From assembly GCA_963792895.1 (NCBI GenBank), contig CAWBYA010000007.1:992001-1056000 (forward strand): a stretch of DNA of 64,000 bases, written 5' to 3'. Both the position numbers and the translations under genes were made by a program. How positions within the stretch are numbered: position 1 is the stretch's first letter; every line of letters begins with the position of its first letter. Below the pieces are notes generated by a model. It saw nothing but the letters and a program-made list of their open reading frames with translations. It had not been told where the DNA came from and ran no database searches. Positions 55,562 to 64,000 of the stretch are shown piece by piece. The DNA comes from UBA6912 sp963792895 (lineage in GTDB: Bacteria; Actinomycetota; Acidimicrobiia; Spongiisociales; UBA5794).

Positions 55562-56263
55562 TCACCCCTTGGTGCGGCGGCTCTCCAGGCCGTCGAGCAT
55601 GAGATCGAGGCCGAACTCGAACTCGGTCTGGTCGTCGCACCAGCCCAGCGTGGTGTCGGGCCCCTCGTGGACGACGTCTTCCAGCATCCCCACGATGTAT
55701 GGGATGTGCGCGGCCAGGTCTTCGAGCATGGCCACGCCCTCGTCCTCGTCGCTTCCCTCGTCCGGGGCGAACAGCTCCTGGCTGAACCCGAGCGCTCGGC
55801 TGCCCAGCGCATGCATGGCGTGGTGGCCGAGATCGTACGAGAACCCACCTTCGATGAGGATGCCGAGCAGCGTGTCCATGTACCGCAGGAGTGTTGGGGT
55901 CATCGTCGTCCGCGTCTCGATCACGGCGGGCGCCCACTTGTGGCGAAGCATCACCTTGCGAGCCGTGAGGATGCGGTTGCGGAGCACGGGGAGCCAGTCG
56001 GTCTCGCCCTTCACGACGTCCAAGCCACCGAGCTCCTGCTCGACCTCTCCGATGACCGTGTCGACGACGCCGTCGAGGAGGGCTTCCTTGTTGGCGACGT
56101 GGTAGTAGAGCGACATCGCCTCGACGCCGAGCTCGTGGGCGAGGTTGCGCATCGTGAGCGCCTCGATGCCCTTCTCGTCGGCGAGTGCGATGGCAGCGCG
56201 CAGCACCCTGTCCTTGCTCAGGGGAATGCGGGGCTCTGTGCTTGGCTCGGCTTCTGAGACCAT
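55562..56263 (-). CDS. TetR family repressor, second module
   Basis: 233 residues. HTH LSKDRVLRAAIALADEKGIEALTMRNLAHELGVEAMSLYYHVANKEALLDG (recognition VEAMSLYYHV) and a C-terminal TetR_C_1 domain (TEFEFGLDLMLDGLES). Paralogous to the TetR at 53726-54382: same FGLDL..DGL ending. ATG 56263 with GAGGTGCAG upstream; ATG 56290 in frame. Divergent from MDR gene 2. Confidence 0.92.
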   Translation of the reverse strand: MVSEAEPSTEPRIPLSKDRVLRAAIALADEKGIEALTMRNLAHELGVEAMSLYYHVANKEALLDGVVDTVIGEVEQELGGLDVVKGETDWLPVLRNRILTARKVMLRHKWAPAVIETRTTMTPTLLRYMDTLLGILIEGGFSYDLGHHAMHALGSRALGFSQELFAPDEGSDEDEGVAMLEDLAAHIPYIVGMLEDVVHEGPDTTLGWCDDQTEFEFGLDLMLDGLESRRTKG

Positions 56264-56296
56264 CTGCACCTCGACGCTGTTGCCGCGCATCGTACC

Positions 56297-56349
56297 GTAC
56301 GAGGTAAGGGTTGACAGTCTTACGCCGTATGATTACCTTACAACGTATG
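56297..56349 (+). promoter_or_regulatory. Leaderless promoter of MDR gene 2 with three operator copies
   Basis: TTGACA (56311-56316), 17 bp, TACCTT (56334-56339), seven bases, ATG 56347. Motif CTTACNNCGTAYG occurs at 56319-56331 and 56337-56349 and, inverted, at 56297-56309 (as CGTACGAGGTAAG). One copy is in the spacer and one covers the -10 and start codon, as expected for repression by the adjacent TetR. Confidence 0.8.
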
Positions 56350-57441
56350 GAGAAGCCGATCGAGGGAGAGACATTCGTGAGCACGCGACCGACCGGAACC
56401 GAGGGGACGGACATGGGAGAGGCGCCGCTGCCGACCCCCGGCATCAGCGACGCTCCGCCGACGAGGATGCGAGCGATCGTGCAGGACACGTATGGCCGTC
56501 CCGACGTCCTGGAGCTGAAGGGAGTGGATACGCCCACCCCGGACGACGACCAAGTGCTGATTCGCGTCGTCGCATCGTCGCTCAACGTCTACGACTGGCA
56601 CATGACCACCGGGACGCCCTACATGGCACGCGCCGTGGCCGGGCTCACCAAGCCCAAGCATCCGATACCCGGTGCGGATGTCGCCGGTGTCGTGGTGCGC
56701 ATTGGCAAGAACGTCTCGGGCTTCCGGGTCGGTGACGAGGTGTTCGGCGACATCGGCTACGGCGCGTTTGCCGAATACGCGGTAGCCAACCCGAAGTCCA
56801 TCACCATCAAGCCGGGGAGTATCTCCTTCGAACAGGCCGCCGCCGTACCTCTCGCTGCGCTGACGGCACTGCAGGGGCTGCGCGACGTGGGAGGCATCGA
56901 GGCCGGACAGAAGGTTCTCGTCAACGGCGCATCCGGCGGGGTCGGCACCTTTGCCGTACAGATCGCCAAGTCCTTTGGGACGGAGGTGACGGCGGTGTGC
57001 AGCACCACCAAGGTCGACATGGCCAGGTCGATCGGCGCCGACCACGTCATCGACTACACGGCGGCTGACTACGTCGCAACTGAGCGGGGGTACGACATCT
57101 TGTTCGACAACGCAGGGAACCGGCCGTGGTCGCAAACCAGTCGGGTTCTCGAGCCGGGCGGGATCAACGTGACGATCACCGGACCGAAGCACGCTTGGCT
57201 CGGCCCGTTCCGCAATCTCCTGGGGCGCAAGCTCGCTGCGATGTTCGGGAGCAAACGAATGACGTGGTTCACCGCACAGGTGAAGCGCGAGGACCTCGAG
57301 CTCGTGGCGAACCTGCTCGAGTCGGGAGCGGTGGCGCCCGTCATCGAGGCGACCTACCCGTTGGAGAAGCTCCCGGATGCCCTCCGCTACCTGGGCGAAG
57401 GGCATGCGCACGGCAAGCTGGTCATCACGATCTCGACGTGA
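56347..57441 (+). CDS. MDR-family NAD(P)-dependent dehydrogenase/quinone oxidoreductase, second module
   Basis: 364 residues. IVQDTYGRPDVLELKGVDTPTP, PIPGADVAGVVVRIGKNVSGFRVGDEVFG and nucleotide-binding NGASGGVGTFAVQIAKSFGTEVTAV. Paralogue of the first MDR enzyme, with a longer N-terminus (about 45 extra residues before MRAIVQDTYG). No zinc cluster. The start at 56347 follows the leaderless promoter exactly; an internal ATG 56413 or 56470 is possible. Confidence 0.9.
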   Translation: MEKPIEGETFVSTRPTGTEGTDMGEAPLPTPGISDAPPTRMRAIVQDTYGRPDVLELKGVDTPTPDDDQVLIRVVASSLNVYDWHMTTGTPYMARAVAGLTKPKHPIPGADVAGVVVRIGKNVSGFRVGDEVFGDIGYGAFAEYAVANPKSITIKPGSISFEQAAAVPLAALTALQGLRDVGGIEAGQKVLVNGASGGVGTFAVQIAKSFGTEVTAVCSTTKVDMARSIGADHVIDYTAADYVATERGYDILFDNAGNRPWSQTSRVLEPGGINVTITGPKHAWLGPFRNLLGRKLAAMFGSKRMTWFTAQVKREDLELVANLLESGAVAPVIEATYPLEKLPDALRYLGEGHAHGKLVITIST

Positions 57442-57594
57442 GCGCCCGCGTCCCATCGTGCGGCAGTCGGCGCGATCCGGTCCGGAGGTGGTCGGCGTCT
57501 GGCGTGCCCCGGTACCCCGAAGGCGCAACGGCGTGGCGGCTGGGGGGGGCGACTGAACCTGCGAGGATCCGTCCATTGGCACAAGGAGGTCGCC

Positions 57595-58236
57595 ATGGTC
57601 ACGCAACAACAGCCCTACCCGGCCCGGCTGGAGGTCGACTATCCGGAGCAGCTCGACAGGGTCACGACGTTCTTTCGTCTCGTCTGGATCATCCCGATCG
57701 CCATCATCTGGGGACTGCTCTCGGCGGTGGCGAGTTGGACGGTCGTCACGGAGACCGGAGAGGCCATCAGCAAGTCGAGCGGAGGAATCGCCGGCGGCCT
57801 CTTCGGGGCGACGCTGCTGATGATCCTGTTCAGGCGGCGGTATCCGCGTTGGTGGTTCGATTTCGCACGAGAGCTCGCACGCTTTGGGGCGAGGATCGCC
57901 GCCTATTTCGCGCTGCTCACGGATCGATATCCCTCCACGGTGGAGGAGCAGTCGGTGCATCTCGAGATCGACTACCCGGACGTCGAGCGCGATCTCAACC
58001 GGTGGCTGCCGCTGGTGAAGTGGTTCCTGGCGATCCCGCACTACATCGTGCTGCTGGCCTTGATCGCCGGTGCGTTCTTTGCGTGGATCGGCGCGTGGTT
58101 CGCCATCCTTCTCACGGGGCGGTACCCGCGGGCGCTCTTCGACTACATCGTCGGTGTCGGTCGATGGGGTCTCAGGGTGGAGGCGTATGCCTTCCTGCTG
58201 GTGACCGACCGCTACCCGCCGTTCAGCCTCGAGTGA
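57595..58236 (+). CDS. DUF4389 family membrane protein
   Basis: 213 residues, two similar halves each with LxxDYPxxxxR and two membrane helices (FFRLVWIIPIAIIWGLLSAV; LVKWFLAIPHYIVLLALIAGAFFAWIGAWFAIL-type segment LLALIAGAFFAWIGAWF), and RYPRALFDYIVGVGRWGLRVEAYAFLLTDRYPPF-like ends. This is the DUF4389 pattern. AAGGAGGT lies before ATG 57595. Function unknown. Confidence 0.9.
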   Translation: MVTQQQPYPARLEVDYPEQLDRVTTFFRLVWIIPIAIIWGLLSAVASWTVVTETGEAISKSSGGIAGGLFGATLLMILFRRRYPRWWFDFARELARFGARIAAYFALLTDRYPSTVEEQSVHLEIDYPDVERDLNRWLPLVKWFLAIPHYIVLLALIAGAFFAWIGAWFAILLTGRYPRALFDYIVGVGRWGLRVEAYAFLLVTDRYPPFSLE

Positions 58237-58305
58237 ACGCGAGCCGCGCTCGCCAGACACCTCGACGCGAGCCTCGTAACACCTCCCTGCGCGAGACGCG
58301 TTGTG

Positions 58306-58316
58306 CTACATTGTAG
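58306..58316. promoter_or_regulatory. Palindrome over -10 box of phd-vapC operon
   Basis: CTACATTGTAG, a perfect 5-bp-arm inverted repeat, covers the -10 box TACATT (58307-58312) that lies seven bases before ATG 58320. Good candidate for autorepression by the Phd-VapC complex. Confidence 0.6.
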
Positions 58317-58319
58317 AAC

Positions 58320-58595
58320 ATGTCGGAAGTTGGGATCAGAGCGCTGAAGCAGAATGCGTCTGCGGTTGTCGCCGGAGCCGCGGCCGGCGAACTCGTGACG
58401 ATTACCGATCGCGGACGTGCCGTCGCTCAGATGGGGCCCCTGGCGGCAACACGGATCGAAACCCTCATCGCTGCCGATCTTGCACGCCCCGCGCTACGGC
58501 GGCTCAGAGATTTGCCCGCGCCGGCCAGGCGCGGCCGCGGCACCACACCCCTCGCTGAGGAGCTGGAGGAGATGCGCCGAGCGGAGCGGTACTGA
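58320..58595 (+). CDS. Phd/YefM-type antitoxin
   Basis: 91 residues. VGIRALKQNASAVVAGAAAGELVTITDRGRAVAQMGPL is the Phd fold N-terminus (seen as VTITDRGRAVAQM). C-terminal tail TTPLAEELEEMRRAERY binds the toxin. Leaderless. Two bases separate its stop from the VapC start. Confidence 0.92.
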   Translation: MSEVGIRALKQNASAVVAGAAAGELVTITDRGRAVAQMGPLAATRIETLIAADLARPALRRLRDLPAPARRGRGTTPLAEELEEMRRAERY

Positions 58596-58597
58596 CG

Positions 58598-58987
58598 GTG
58601 TTCTACCTCGATACCTCGGCGGCGGTGAAGCTCGTGGTCGTCGAGAGAGGGTCGACAGCGCTGCGTCGCTGGATGGACCCCCGTGATGATCGCCTGTTCT
58701 CGAGCGATCTGCTGCGCGCTGAGCTGCTGCGGGCCACGCGACGCGCGGCACCCAGCCAGATGGTGCAGGCACGAGCGGTGCTGGAGTCGCTGATCTTGGT
58801 GAAGATCTCGACGGCTGTGTGCGAGCGGGCAGCAATGCTCAACACCAATCTTCTGCGGAGCCTGGATGCCCTTCATCTGGCGGCGGCGCTCGAGATCGGT
58901 GACGAGCTCGAAGGCATAGTGACATACGACCAGCGTCTCGCTGCCGGTGCGAAGGATGAGGGAGTCAGGGTGGTTACGCCGCGCTGA
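58598..58987 (+). CDS. vapC: VapC family PIN-domain ribonuclease toxin
   Basis: 129 residues. PIN acidic residues: Asp in MFYLDTSAAVKL, Glu in LLRAELLRA, Asp in SLDALHLAAAL, Asp in IVTYDQRLA. Start GTG 58598. Cleaves RNA, held inactive by the upstream Phd antitoxin. Chromosomal, outside the tRNA island. Confidence 0.94.
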   Translation: MFYLDTSAAVKLVVVERGSTALRRWMDPRDDRLFSSDLLRAELLRATRRAAPSQMVQARAVLESLILVKISTAVCERAAMLNTNLLRSLDALHLAAALEIGDELEGIVTYDQRLAAGAKDEGVRVVTPR

Positions 58988-59041
58988 CCACGCGCGCGGT
59001 CCGAGCCGTCTTCGTCTCGATTCTGGGGCGCGTATGGTGGG

Positions 59042-62000
59042 TTGGGACGACCTGGGAGGCAGCTCATCGGCTCAGTGAACGTACGTCTCACCGAAACGTC
59101 CACCCAGGAGCCCGGCGTCGGCTACGTCGTCGAGGCGACGATGTCGGTGAAAGCGCGCATCGTGATCCCCGACCTCTTGGACGACGATGCCCCTGAAGAC
59201 GACATCGATGGGCGGCCGCGGCGCCGCCCCTCGGGCCCCCGTTCCCGCGTGGTGTTCCAGACGGCCTTCGCCGGCCGAGCGTCGGCGAGCAGCGATTCCA
59301 ACGGACGGGTCACGTTTTCCATCGACACCCGCAATGCCGAGGACCAGCTGATCGGCGACCTCGATCAGGTTCCCGGGGCAAGTGGCGACATCGTCGAGTA
59401 CCGGGCCGTCGTGAAGGTGCGCCAGCCATCCGGGGCGCGACTGGCGGAGCAGAGCCGCCGGTCGACGGCTTCGTCGTTTCAGTTCTCGCTGTCCATCCCG
59501 CGGCGTCGGGTCGTCATCATCGACATCGACGGCTTGCGCTGGGACACCCTGTACCGCCACCTGAAGAGGGTGAGGGAAGCGGGGGCGGACCTGGACCGCC
59601 GGTATCGCTTCGAGCCTCGACCTGATGCAAGCCGGGACACGGTGATCGGTAGTGGTCGTGAGCTGAGGAGCGGCCTCGGCCATCTGTGCTTCGGGGCCGA
59701 GTCGAACATGGTCGACGTCCGCCTGGCGAGGGCGGCGTTCCCGAGCTACACGTTCCCGTCCCATGCAACGATGTACACCGGCGTCGGCCCCGGTGCGCAC
59801 GGCATCACCGGCAATCAGTACGCAACGCGTTTCGGCTCGAACGATCTCGTGGCGCACCTGTGGGAGGAACTGCCGAGAGCCCCGTCTCTCCAGGGATTCT
59901 GCACGAGCCGCACCGGAGACCTCGGGGCCGGCATCGACTGGTTGGTCGGCGGGTTCGACGTCGCCGACGATGAGAAGTGCGTCGACCGCAATCGCGGCCT
60001 GGTGTCCGATCTCTTCGTGCCCACGGTCTACGAGCGCCTGCACGATGCCGGGCGGAGAACGTGCGTGATCCACAACTTCTTCCATGGCGCCCGTCAGCCG
60101 TGGACGAGCGAAGGATTCGATCAATGGTGGCACCTCAGCAACGCCGAGATTCGCACCGTTGAGGACATCTGCAGTGATGAGGATGTCGACCAGTACGAGC
60201 CATTCGACGCTGCTTCGTTCCTCAAGGCACACCTCCTCTTGCGATTCCGGCCGTCCACCATCAAGGTCGAGATCACTGATCGGCGATCGGGCACCACGCG
60301 TTTCATTCCCATCCAGGGCCTGCGGGCGGACACCTTCAGCTCGCGGCTCGACGGGACATTCGATGAGGATCGCTTTCGGGGTGAAGCCCCTGCCCTGGGG
60401 CCACCCGATCTGATGACCATCTATGTTGCCTCCGTCGACAAGGCCAGTCATACCGAAGGCGTTGCGAATCAGGAGACTTACCTCGCCTGGCACGACAACC
60501 TGCTGGCCGGCTTCCTCGACGACTACCGCAGGCTGCGACCGTTCGACTTCAACAACACGGTCTTCGCAATCGTGGCGGACCACGGCCATCGAGACCTCGT
60601 GCCGAGCGACGGTATCGGGGCGGAGGTGCTGACCGCCCTCTTCGAGGCGGTCCTCGATGCTGAGCCGGGCTCACTGAACCTCGTCGACCTCCTCGCCGTC
60701 CGCAGGCTGGTGCAAGGGCGACTCGTGACCCTCGGGGAGGGGATGAACCACTACGTCTACATAGACGGTCCAGCAGACCTCGGCGATGGACGCCGCCTAC
60801 CGAGCCCACTCGAGGCAGCGCGGCTGCTGCTGGCGACGCCGATGCGAGTGACGCCGTACGCCGCACTCGTCAAGGACGCAGAGACGGGTCAGTATCTGCT
60901 GCTGCCGCGAGGTGACGATCAGCCGGTGGCGATCGATTCGCCGAGGGGTCGCGAAGTGATCGCGGCTCAGCTCGATCTTCCGGGGCCCGACGAGGCGGAA
61001 CTCGCAGCGACCGAGGCACGTCCGGGATCGGCCGCAACCGAGCGATCGCTTCGCCAACGTCTCGCAGGTGATCCGGTCGCCGTTCTCGGCATCGAGAACC
61101 TCGTCGCAGGTTTGACCCCGCCCCCCGACGGGCCTATCGACCGCTCGCCCGACGTGATTCTCCTTGCGCCCGAGCGGGAGGGGTTCACCGGCAGCGTGGC
61201 GACCCACGGATCGTTTGCCTTTCCCTTGGTGCGGATTCCGATGGTGTTCTGCGGTCCTGCGGTCAGGGACAACAGGGAGATCCCCAGTGCGCACATGGTG
61301 GACTTCTCCCCGACGATCCTGTCGTTGCTCGGACAGGCCGTTCCGGATGAGCTGGACGGTCGGCCGCTCCTGAACTTCAACGGGCGTGTCCGGCGGCGAT
61401 TCGACGACTTCGACATTTCGCTACCGAGCGGCAGCGACGTGACCACAGGGGACGTAGGCCGAGTTGCGCCACCACCGGCGGCGCCGTCTGCCCCGGTCGT
61501 ATCGACGCAGCCACCGGCGCAGGCCGGGAAGCCGACGCGTCCCGCGCCATCGGGAGCGTTCGTGGCGATCGCTCTGCGTGGCCGTTCACGGCAAAGGGAG
61601 CTCGAGGTGGTGCGGCCGTCTCGCTACCGCGTCCGTTCGACGGGCTACGACGGCGCACCGGGCTACTCCGACGCCGGTGACGACTGCGCCCAGGTGGAGG
61701 TTTGGCACATCAGGGTCAGGTTGCCCCACGTGCCCGGCTGGTTGCGAAGGGCGGTGCTCCATGCCTTGGAGGACGAGGGCGTTGTTGTCGAGACGGAGGA
61801 AGGTCAGGAGCAGCTCGTGTTGGGGGTCGATGCGCTGTGCCGGCTCGTCGAGTCGACCGCAGAGCGCCTCCGACTGGCGGCAATCGAGCGTGCAACGGTG
61901 TCGGTGGATGCCACGGTGGCTTCTGCGGGCGCCGGTCTGGGACTGTCAACCGGTCTGGCCACCGCCTGGGCCGAGGTCCTCGAGTCCTTGCCCAGAGAGC

Positions 62001-62236
62001 GCGAGGAGCCCGGCGTCGCCGGCGCTCCGTTGCGGGCGGCCAGGGAAGTCGGCGAACGTCTCGGGGATCTCGCCGATGCTGCTCTGGCGGGCGCCATCAC
62101 CGATGCCATCGAGCTGCCTTCCGGCCCGATCACGGGCGAGAGCGATGGGGAGCGTATCGAGGCTGCGAGCGCCGTCATCGATCAGCTGCTCGGAGCGCAA
62201 CATGTCGGCGAGGTGACGGGCCTCACCTGGAGTTAG
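59042..62236 (+). CDS. Large type I phosphodiesterase/nucleotide pyrophosphatase-like protein
   Basis: 1064 residues. An N-terminal beta-domain (about 1-150) precedes the alkaline-phosphatase-superfamily core: VVIIDIDGLRWDTLY (metal Asp), AFPSYTFPSHATMYTGVGPGAHGITGN (nucleophile Thr near 236-246, seen as TFPSHATMYTG), SVDKASHTEG near 465 and IVADHGHRD near 512, with a late HMVDFSPTILSLLG segment. From about 790 a Pro-rich linker leads to a separate domain of 230 residues with no recognised family. No signal peptide. TTG 59042 follows TATGGT by three bases; GTG 59075 is an alternative. Substrate unknown. Confidence 0.82.
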   Translation: MGRPGRQLIGSVNVRLTETSTQEPGVGYVVEATMSVKARIVIPDLLDDDAPEDDIDGRPRRRPSGPRSRVVFQTAFAGRASASSDSNGRVTFSIDTRNAEDQLIGDLDQVPGASGDIVEYRAVVKVRQPSGARLAEQSRRSTASSFQFSLSIPRRRVVIIDIDGLRWDTLYRHLKRVREAGADLDRRYRFEPRPDASRDTVIGSGRELRSGLGHLCFGAESNMVDVRLARAAFPSYTFPSHATMYTGVGPGAHGITGNQYATRFGSNDLVAHLWEELPRAPSLQGFCTSRTGDLGAGIDWLVGGFDVADDEKCVDRNRGLVSDLFVPTVYERLHDAGRRTCVIHNFFHGARQPWTSEGFDQWWHLSNAEIRTVEDICSDEDVDQYEPFDAASFLKAHLLLRFRPSTIKVEITDRRSGTTRFIPIQGLRADTFSSRLDGTFDEDRFRGEAPALGPPDLMTIYVASVDKASHTEGVANQETYLAWHDNLLAGFLDDYRRLRPFDFNNTVFAIVADHGHRDLVPSDGIGAEVLTALFEAVLDAEPGSLNLVDLLAVRRLVQGRLVTLGEGMNHYVYIDGPADLGDGRRLPSPLEAARLLLATPMRVTPYAALVKDAETGQYLLLPRGDDQPVAIDSPRGREVIAAQLDLPGPDEAELAATEARPGSAATERSLRQRLAGDPVAVLGIENLVAGLTPPPDGPIDRSPDVILLAPEREGFTGSVATHGSFAFPLVRIPMVFCGPAVRDNREIPSAHMVDFSPTILSLLGQAVPDELDGRPLLNFNGRVRRRFDDFDISLPSGSDVTTGDVGRVAPPPAAPSAPVVSTQPPAQAGKPTRPAPSGAFVAIALRGRSRQRELEVVRPSRYRVRSTGYDGAPGYSDAGDDCAQVEVWHIRVRLPHVPGWLRRAVLHALEDEGVVVETEEGQEQLVLGVDALCRLVESTAERLRLAAIERATVSVDATVASAGAGLGLSTGLATAWAEVLESLPREREEPGVAGAPLRAAREVGERLGDLADAALAGAITDAIELPSGPITGESDGERIEAASAVIDQLLGAQHVGEVTGLTWS

Positions 62237-62258
62237 GTCCGGGTGTTTCGCCCGGCCG

Positions 62259-63134
62259 CTAGCTGCGCGGCGGCCTCGGGACGAGGACCGGCGTGTTGGT
62301 CGTGTACGCCTGGAACTCCTTCTCGTCGCCCCACCGTTTGGCGGCGCGGGCTTCGAGCATCGGAATGCCGCTGACCCTCGTGATCAGCAGGAAGACGAAT
62401 ATCGGCGAGATCAGGGTCACCCATCGCCAGCCCGACAGCACAGGGAGGGCGATGATGGCGATGCCCGTCCACAGCGTGATCTCCCCGAAGTAGTTGGGAT
62501 GGCGTGACCACGCCCACAGCCCAGAGCTGATGAACCGACCCTCGTTGGCCGGGTCCTTCTTGAACGCCGACTTCTGCTGGTCCGCCACTACCTCGATCGC
62601 AAAACCGGCGACCCAGATGAGCATGCCGACGATCGCAACCCAGCCGATCGATTGCCGGTCGCTTCCCGTGATGATCGCCAGTGCACAGGCGGCGGTGAGG
62701 AGCACCCACAGCCCTTGGATCGTCCAGGTCATGAAGAAGCGCAGGGGGTCTGTCTTGATCTGGTCGAAGCGCCCGTCCCGACCGTCGCGCCGTACCCGCC
62801 GGAACAGGAACGACCCGAGTCTCAGCGCCCACACCCACACCAACGCGGCCACGATCAACGCGCGAGCGTCGAGATCGTCGCTGAGCAGCACGGCGACCGC
62901 CGTGATCGTCAGGTAGGTGATGCTGCCGGTGAGGTCGTAGTACTGCTCCGTCTTCGCCCGGTTCGCCGGCACGAACGCCACCCAGTTGATCATGTACGCA
63001 AGCACGCCGCACACCGCAAACACAGGGAGTGCGCCGACCTTCGTGCTGCCGTCGCTCCCGGCGAGCATCACCAGCGCACCGATGAGCACGCTGGCGGAGA
63101 TACCGATCACCGACCTTCGAGTCTGTTCTGTCAT
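62259..63134 (-). CDS. DUF1295 (steroid 5-alpha-reductase-like) membrane protein
   Basis: 291 residues, about seven membrane helices. Family signature near the C-terminus: FISSGLWAWSRHPNYFGEITLWTGIAI and GIPMLEARAAKRWGDEKEFQAYTTNTPVLVP (seen as RHPNYFGE and EARAAKRWG). ATG 63134 follows TAGGGT by seven bases. Probably an NAD(P)H-dependent reductase of lipids or steroids by family. Confidence 0.92.
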   Translation of the reverse strand: MTEQTRRSVIGISASVLIGALVMLAGSDGSTKVGALPVFAVCGVLAYMINWVAFVPANRAKTEQYYDLTGSITYLTITAVAVLLSDDLDARALIVAALVWVWALRLGSFLFRRVRRDGRDGRFDQIKTDPLRFFMTWTIQGLWVLLTAACALAIITGSDRQSIGWVAIVGMLIWVAGFAIEVVADQQKSAFKKDPANEGRFISSGLWAWSRHPNYFGEITLWTGIAIIALPVLSGWRWVTLISPIFVFLLITRVSGIPMLEARAAKRWGDEKEFQAYTTNTPVLVPRPPRS

Positions 63135-63141
63135 GACCCGG

Positions 63142-63147
63142 ACCCTA
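63142..63147 (-). promoter_or_regulatory. -10 box TAGGGT of a leaderless promoter
   Basis: On the minus strand TAGGGT, seven bases, ATG 63134. Confidence 0.45.
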
Positions 63148-63286
63148 GAGGTCCGGGCACCGGCAACGCGAACCGCTTCGAATGGCCTGCGTTCGCGGGT
63201 TGAGATGGAGTTGAAGTTGTGTTGACCGTGCGGGCAATGCCGGCCTCGATGATGCGCAGACAGGGAACGAGGCAAGGAGCTTTCTC

Positions 63287-64000
63287 GTGACGCAAACGGC
63301 ACCCCGCACCGATCCATCACCACCCGTCGCACCGGCAGTTCGGGAACCATCGACGGAGCACTACGCACGCGGAAGGGCAGCGTTGGACGTGGTCTGGTCC
63401 GACTGGCGCCTCGGCCTCGCCGGAGCGGTCGTCGTCGCCGCCGCCTTTGGGCTGTTGAGCGCATGGGCAACACCCCGGGGCCCAATCACCACTGGCGAGG
63501 CCCTCATCTCGATGGCGGCAGCCGCTGCGGTCGGCTTGGCCGCCGGACTGGCGATGGGGAGCCGCTGGAGCTTCGTGGTCGCCCCGGCGGCCTTCGCCGT
63601 CGTGTTCGAGCTGGCGCGCATGGGCGTGAGCGGTCCGACGATCGACGGGATCCACCTCGATTCGATGCTCGGCATCATCGCCTTCGTGGTTGGCCGCGTT
63701 GCCCACGGCATTCTGGTGTTCGGGCCGATGCTGATGGGCTCCGCCTACGGGATCTGGCTGGCCGGCCGGATGGGTCGACCCGCCACACCCAGCATGAGCC
63801 GGGTGGCGTGGGCTATCACAGGAATGCTGACGCTCGCCGTGGCGATCGTGGCCATATCCGTGGCCCGACCGGCATCGACCGCCTCGATCCTCGGATCCGA
63901 TGGCGAGCCCCTGGCGGGCAGCGTCGCCGAGCTGATCTCGGTGCCGATCGGCGGCCACGACCAGGCGCTGATGATCCGGGGCCGCAGTGTCGACAACCCG
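63287..64000 (+). CDS. Membrane protein, start of an alpha/beta hydrolase (window edge)
   Basis: 238 codons visible. GTG 63287 has AAGGAG seven bases upstream. Five membrane helices (LGLAGAVVVAAAFGLLSAW, LISMAAAAAVGLAAGLAMG, FVVAPAAFAVVFELARMGV, MLGIIAFVVGRVAHGILVFG, WAITGMLTLAVAIVAISVA) are followed by SVAELISVPIGGHDQALMIRGRSVDNP, which is how membrane-anchored prolyl-aminopeptidase-like hydrolases begin before the HGGPG oxyanion loop. The catalytic domain lies beyond the window, so the assignment is inferred. Confidence 0.75.
   Translation, partial: MTQTAPRTDPSPPVAPAVREPSTEHYARGRAALDVVWSDWRLGLAGAVVVAAAFGLLSAWATPRGPITTGEALISMAAAAAVGLAAGLAMGSRWSFVVAPAAFAVVFELARMGVSGPTIDGIHLDSMLGIIAFVVGRVAHGILVFGPMLMGSAYGIWLAGRMGRPATPSMSRVAWAITGMLTLAVAIVAISVARPASTASILGSDGEPLAGSVAELISVPIGGHDQALMIRGRSVDNP

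Noticed and set aside
56338..58260. 640-codon open frame on the minus strand antisense to MDR gene 2
   Set aside because: No recognisable protein; opposite strand has a clear enzyme and a clear promoter.

Overview
The window is GC-rich DNA with dense short-spaced genes, NTG starts and many genes whose start codon lies 5-7 bases after a TANNNT -10 box with no Shine-Dalgarno sequence (leaderless transcription). Together with UPF0182, a DivIVA-type protein, a class E-like sortase, PDZ/Lon-type peptidase and NarL-type two-component genes this points to an actinobacterium, possibly an uncultured acidimicrobiial lineage (inference; no 16S or other phylogenetic marker is present).

Layout. 1-21.8 kb is a chromosomal block: bioY (cut by the window edge) divergent from a sortase; a PDZ/S16 peptidase; a DivIVA-like coiled-coil protein with a Glu-Pro repeat and a phage-head-protein-like tail (one apparent frameshift); UPF0182; MgtC; a beta-propeller lipoprotein; a membrane protein; an SH3-like protein; a peroxiredoxin-like gene with an in-frame UGA exactly at the redox Cys position (candidate selenoprotein); a GNAT; a copper/beta-helix lipoprotein coupled to a two-domain multicopper oxidase; an ArsR-SRPBCC fusion; a frameshifted GH97; and an ECF sigma factor coupled to a membrane partner.

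21.9-32.7 kb is an integrated island. It begins at an intact initiator tRNA-Met gene, and a perfect 48-bp copy of the tRNA 3' end marks its other border. Just inside each border lie two tandem copies of a 12-bp motif that look like integrase arm sites. It carries a 5'-truncated tyrosine integrase, a decayed MobF-type relaxase/helicase, a GNAT-RHH toxin-antitoxin pair, an MNT-HEPN pair whose HEPN gene has a premature TAG, a membrane adenylate cyclase and several unknown genes. A second fragment of the same helicase lies outside the island at 40.8 kb.

33-45 kb holds an antisense-strand cluster: histidine kinase and response regulator followed by two ABC exporter modules; then an MFS transporter, an alkyltransferase-like protein and a DUF1059 plus UvrA-like ATPase pair. 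45-53.6 kb is mixed metabolism with two decayed genes (a small membrane protein and an AraC regulator), DinB-like, alpha-toroid, alpha/beta hydrolase, GH13, GNAT-thioredoxin fusion and DUF4386 genes.

53.6-57.4 kb holds two paralogous modules, each a TetR repressor divergent from an MDR dehydrogenase. The first set has four copies of one 15-bp palindrome at two promoters; the second has three copies of a different motif around a textbook leaderless promoter. 57.6-64 kb: DUF4389 protein, Phd-VapC toxin-antitoxin, a 1064-residue phosphodiesterase-family protein, a DUF1295 reductase-like protein and the start of a membrane-anchored hydrolase.
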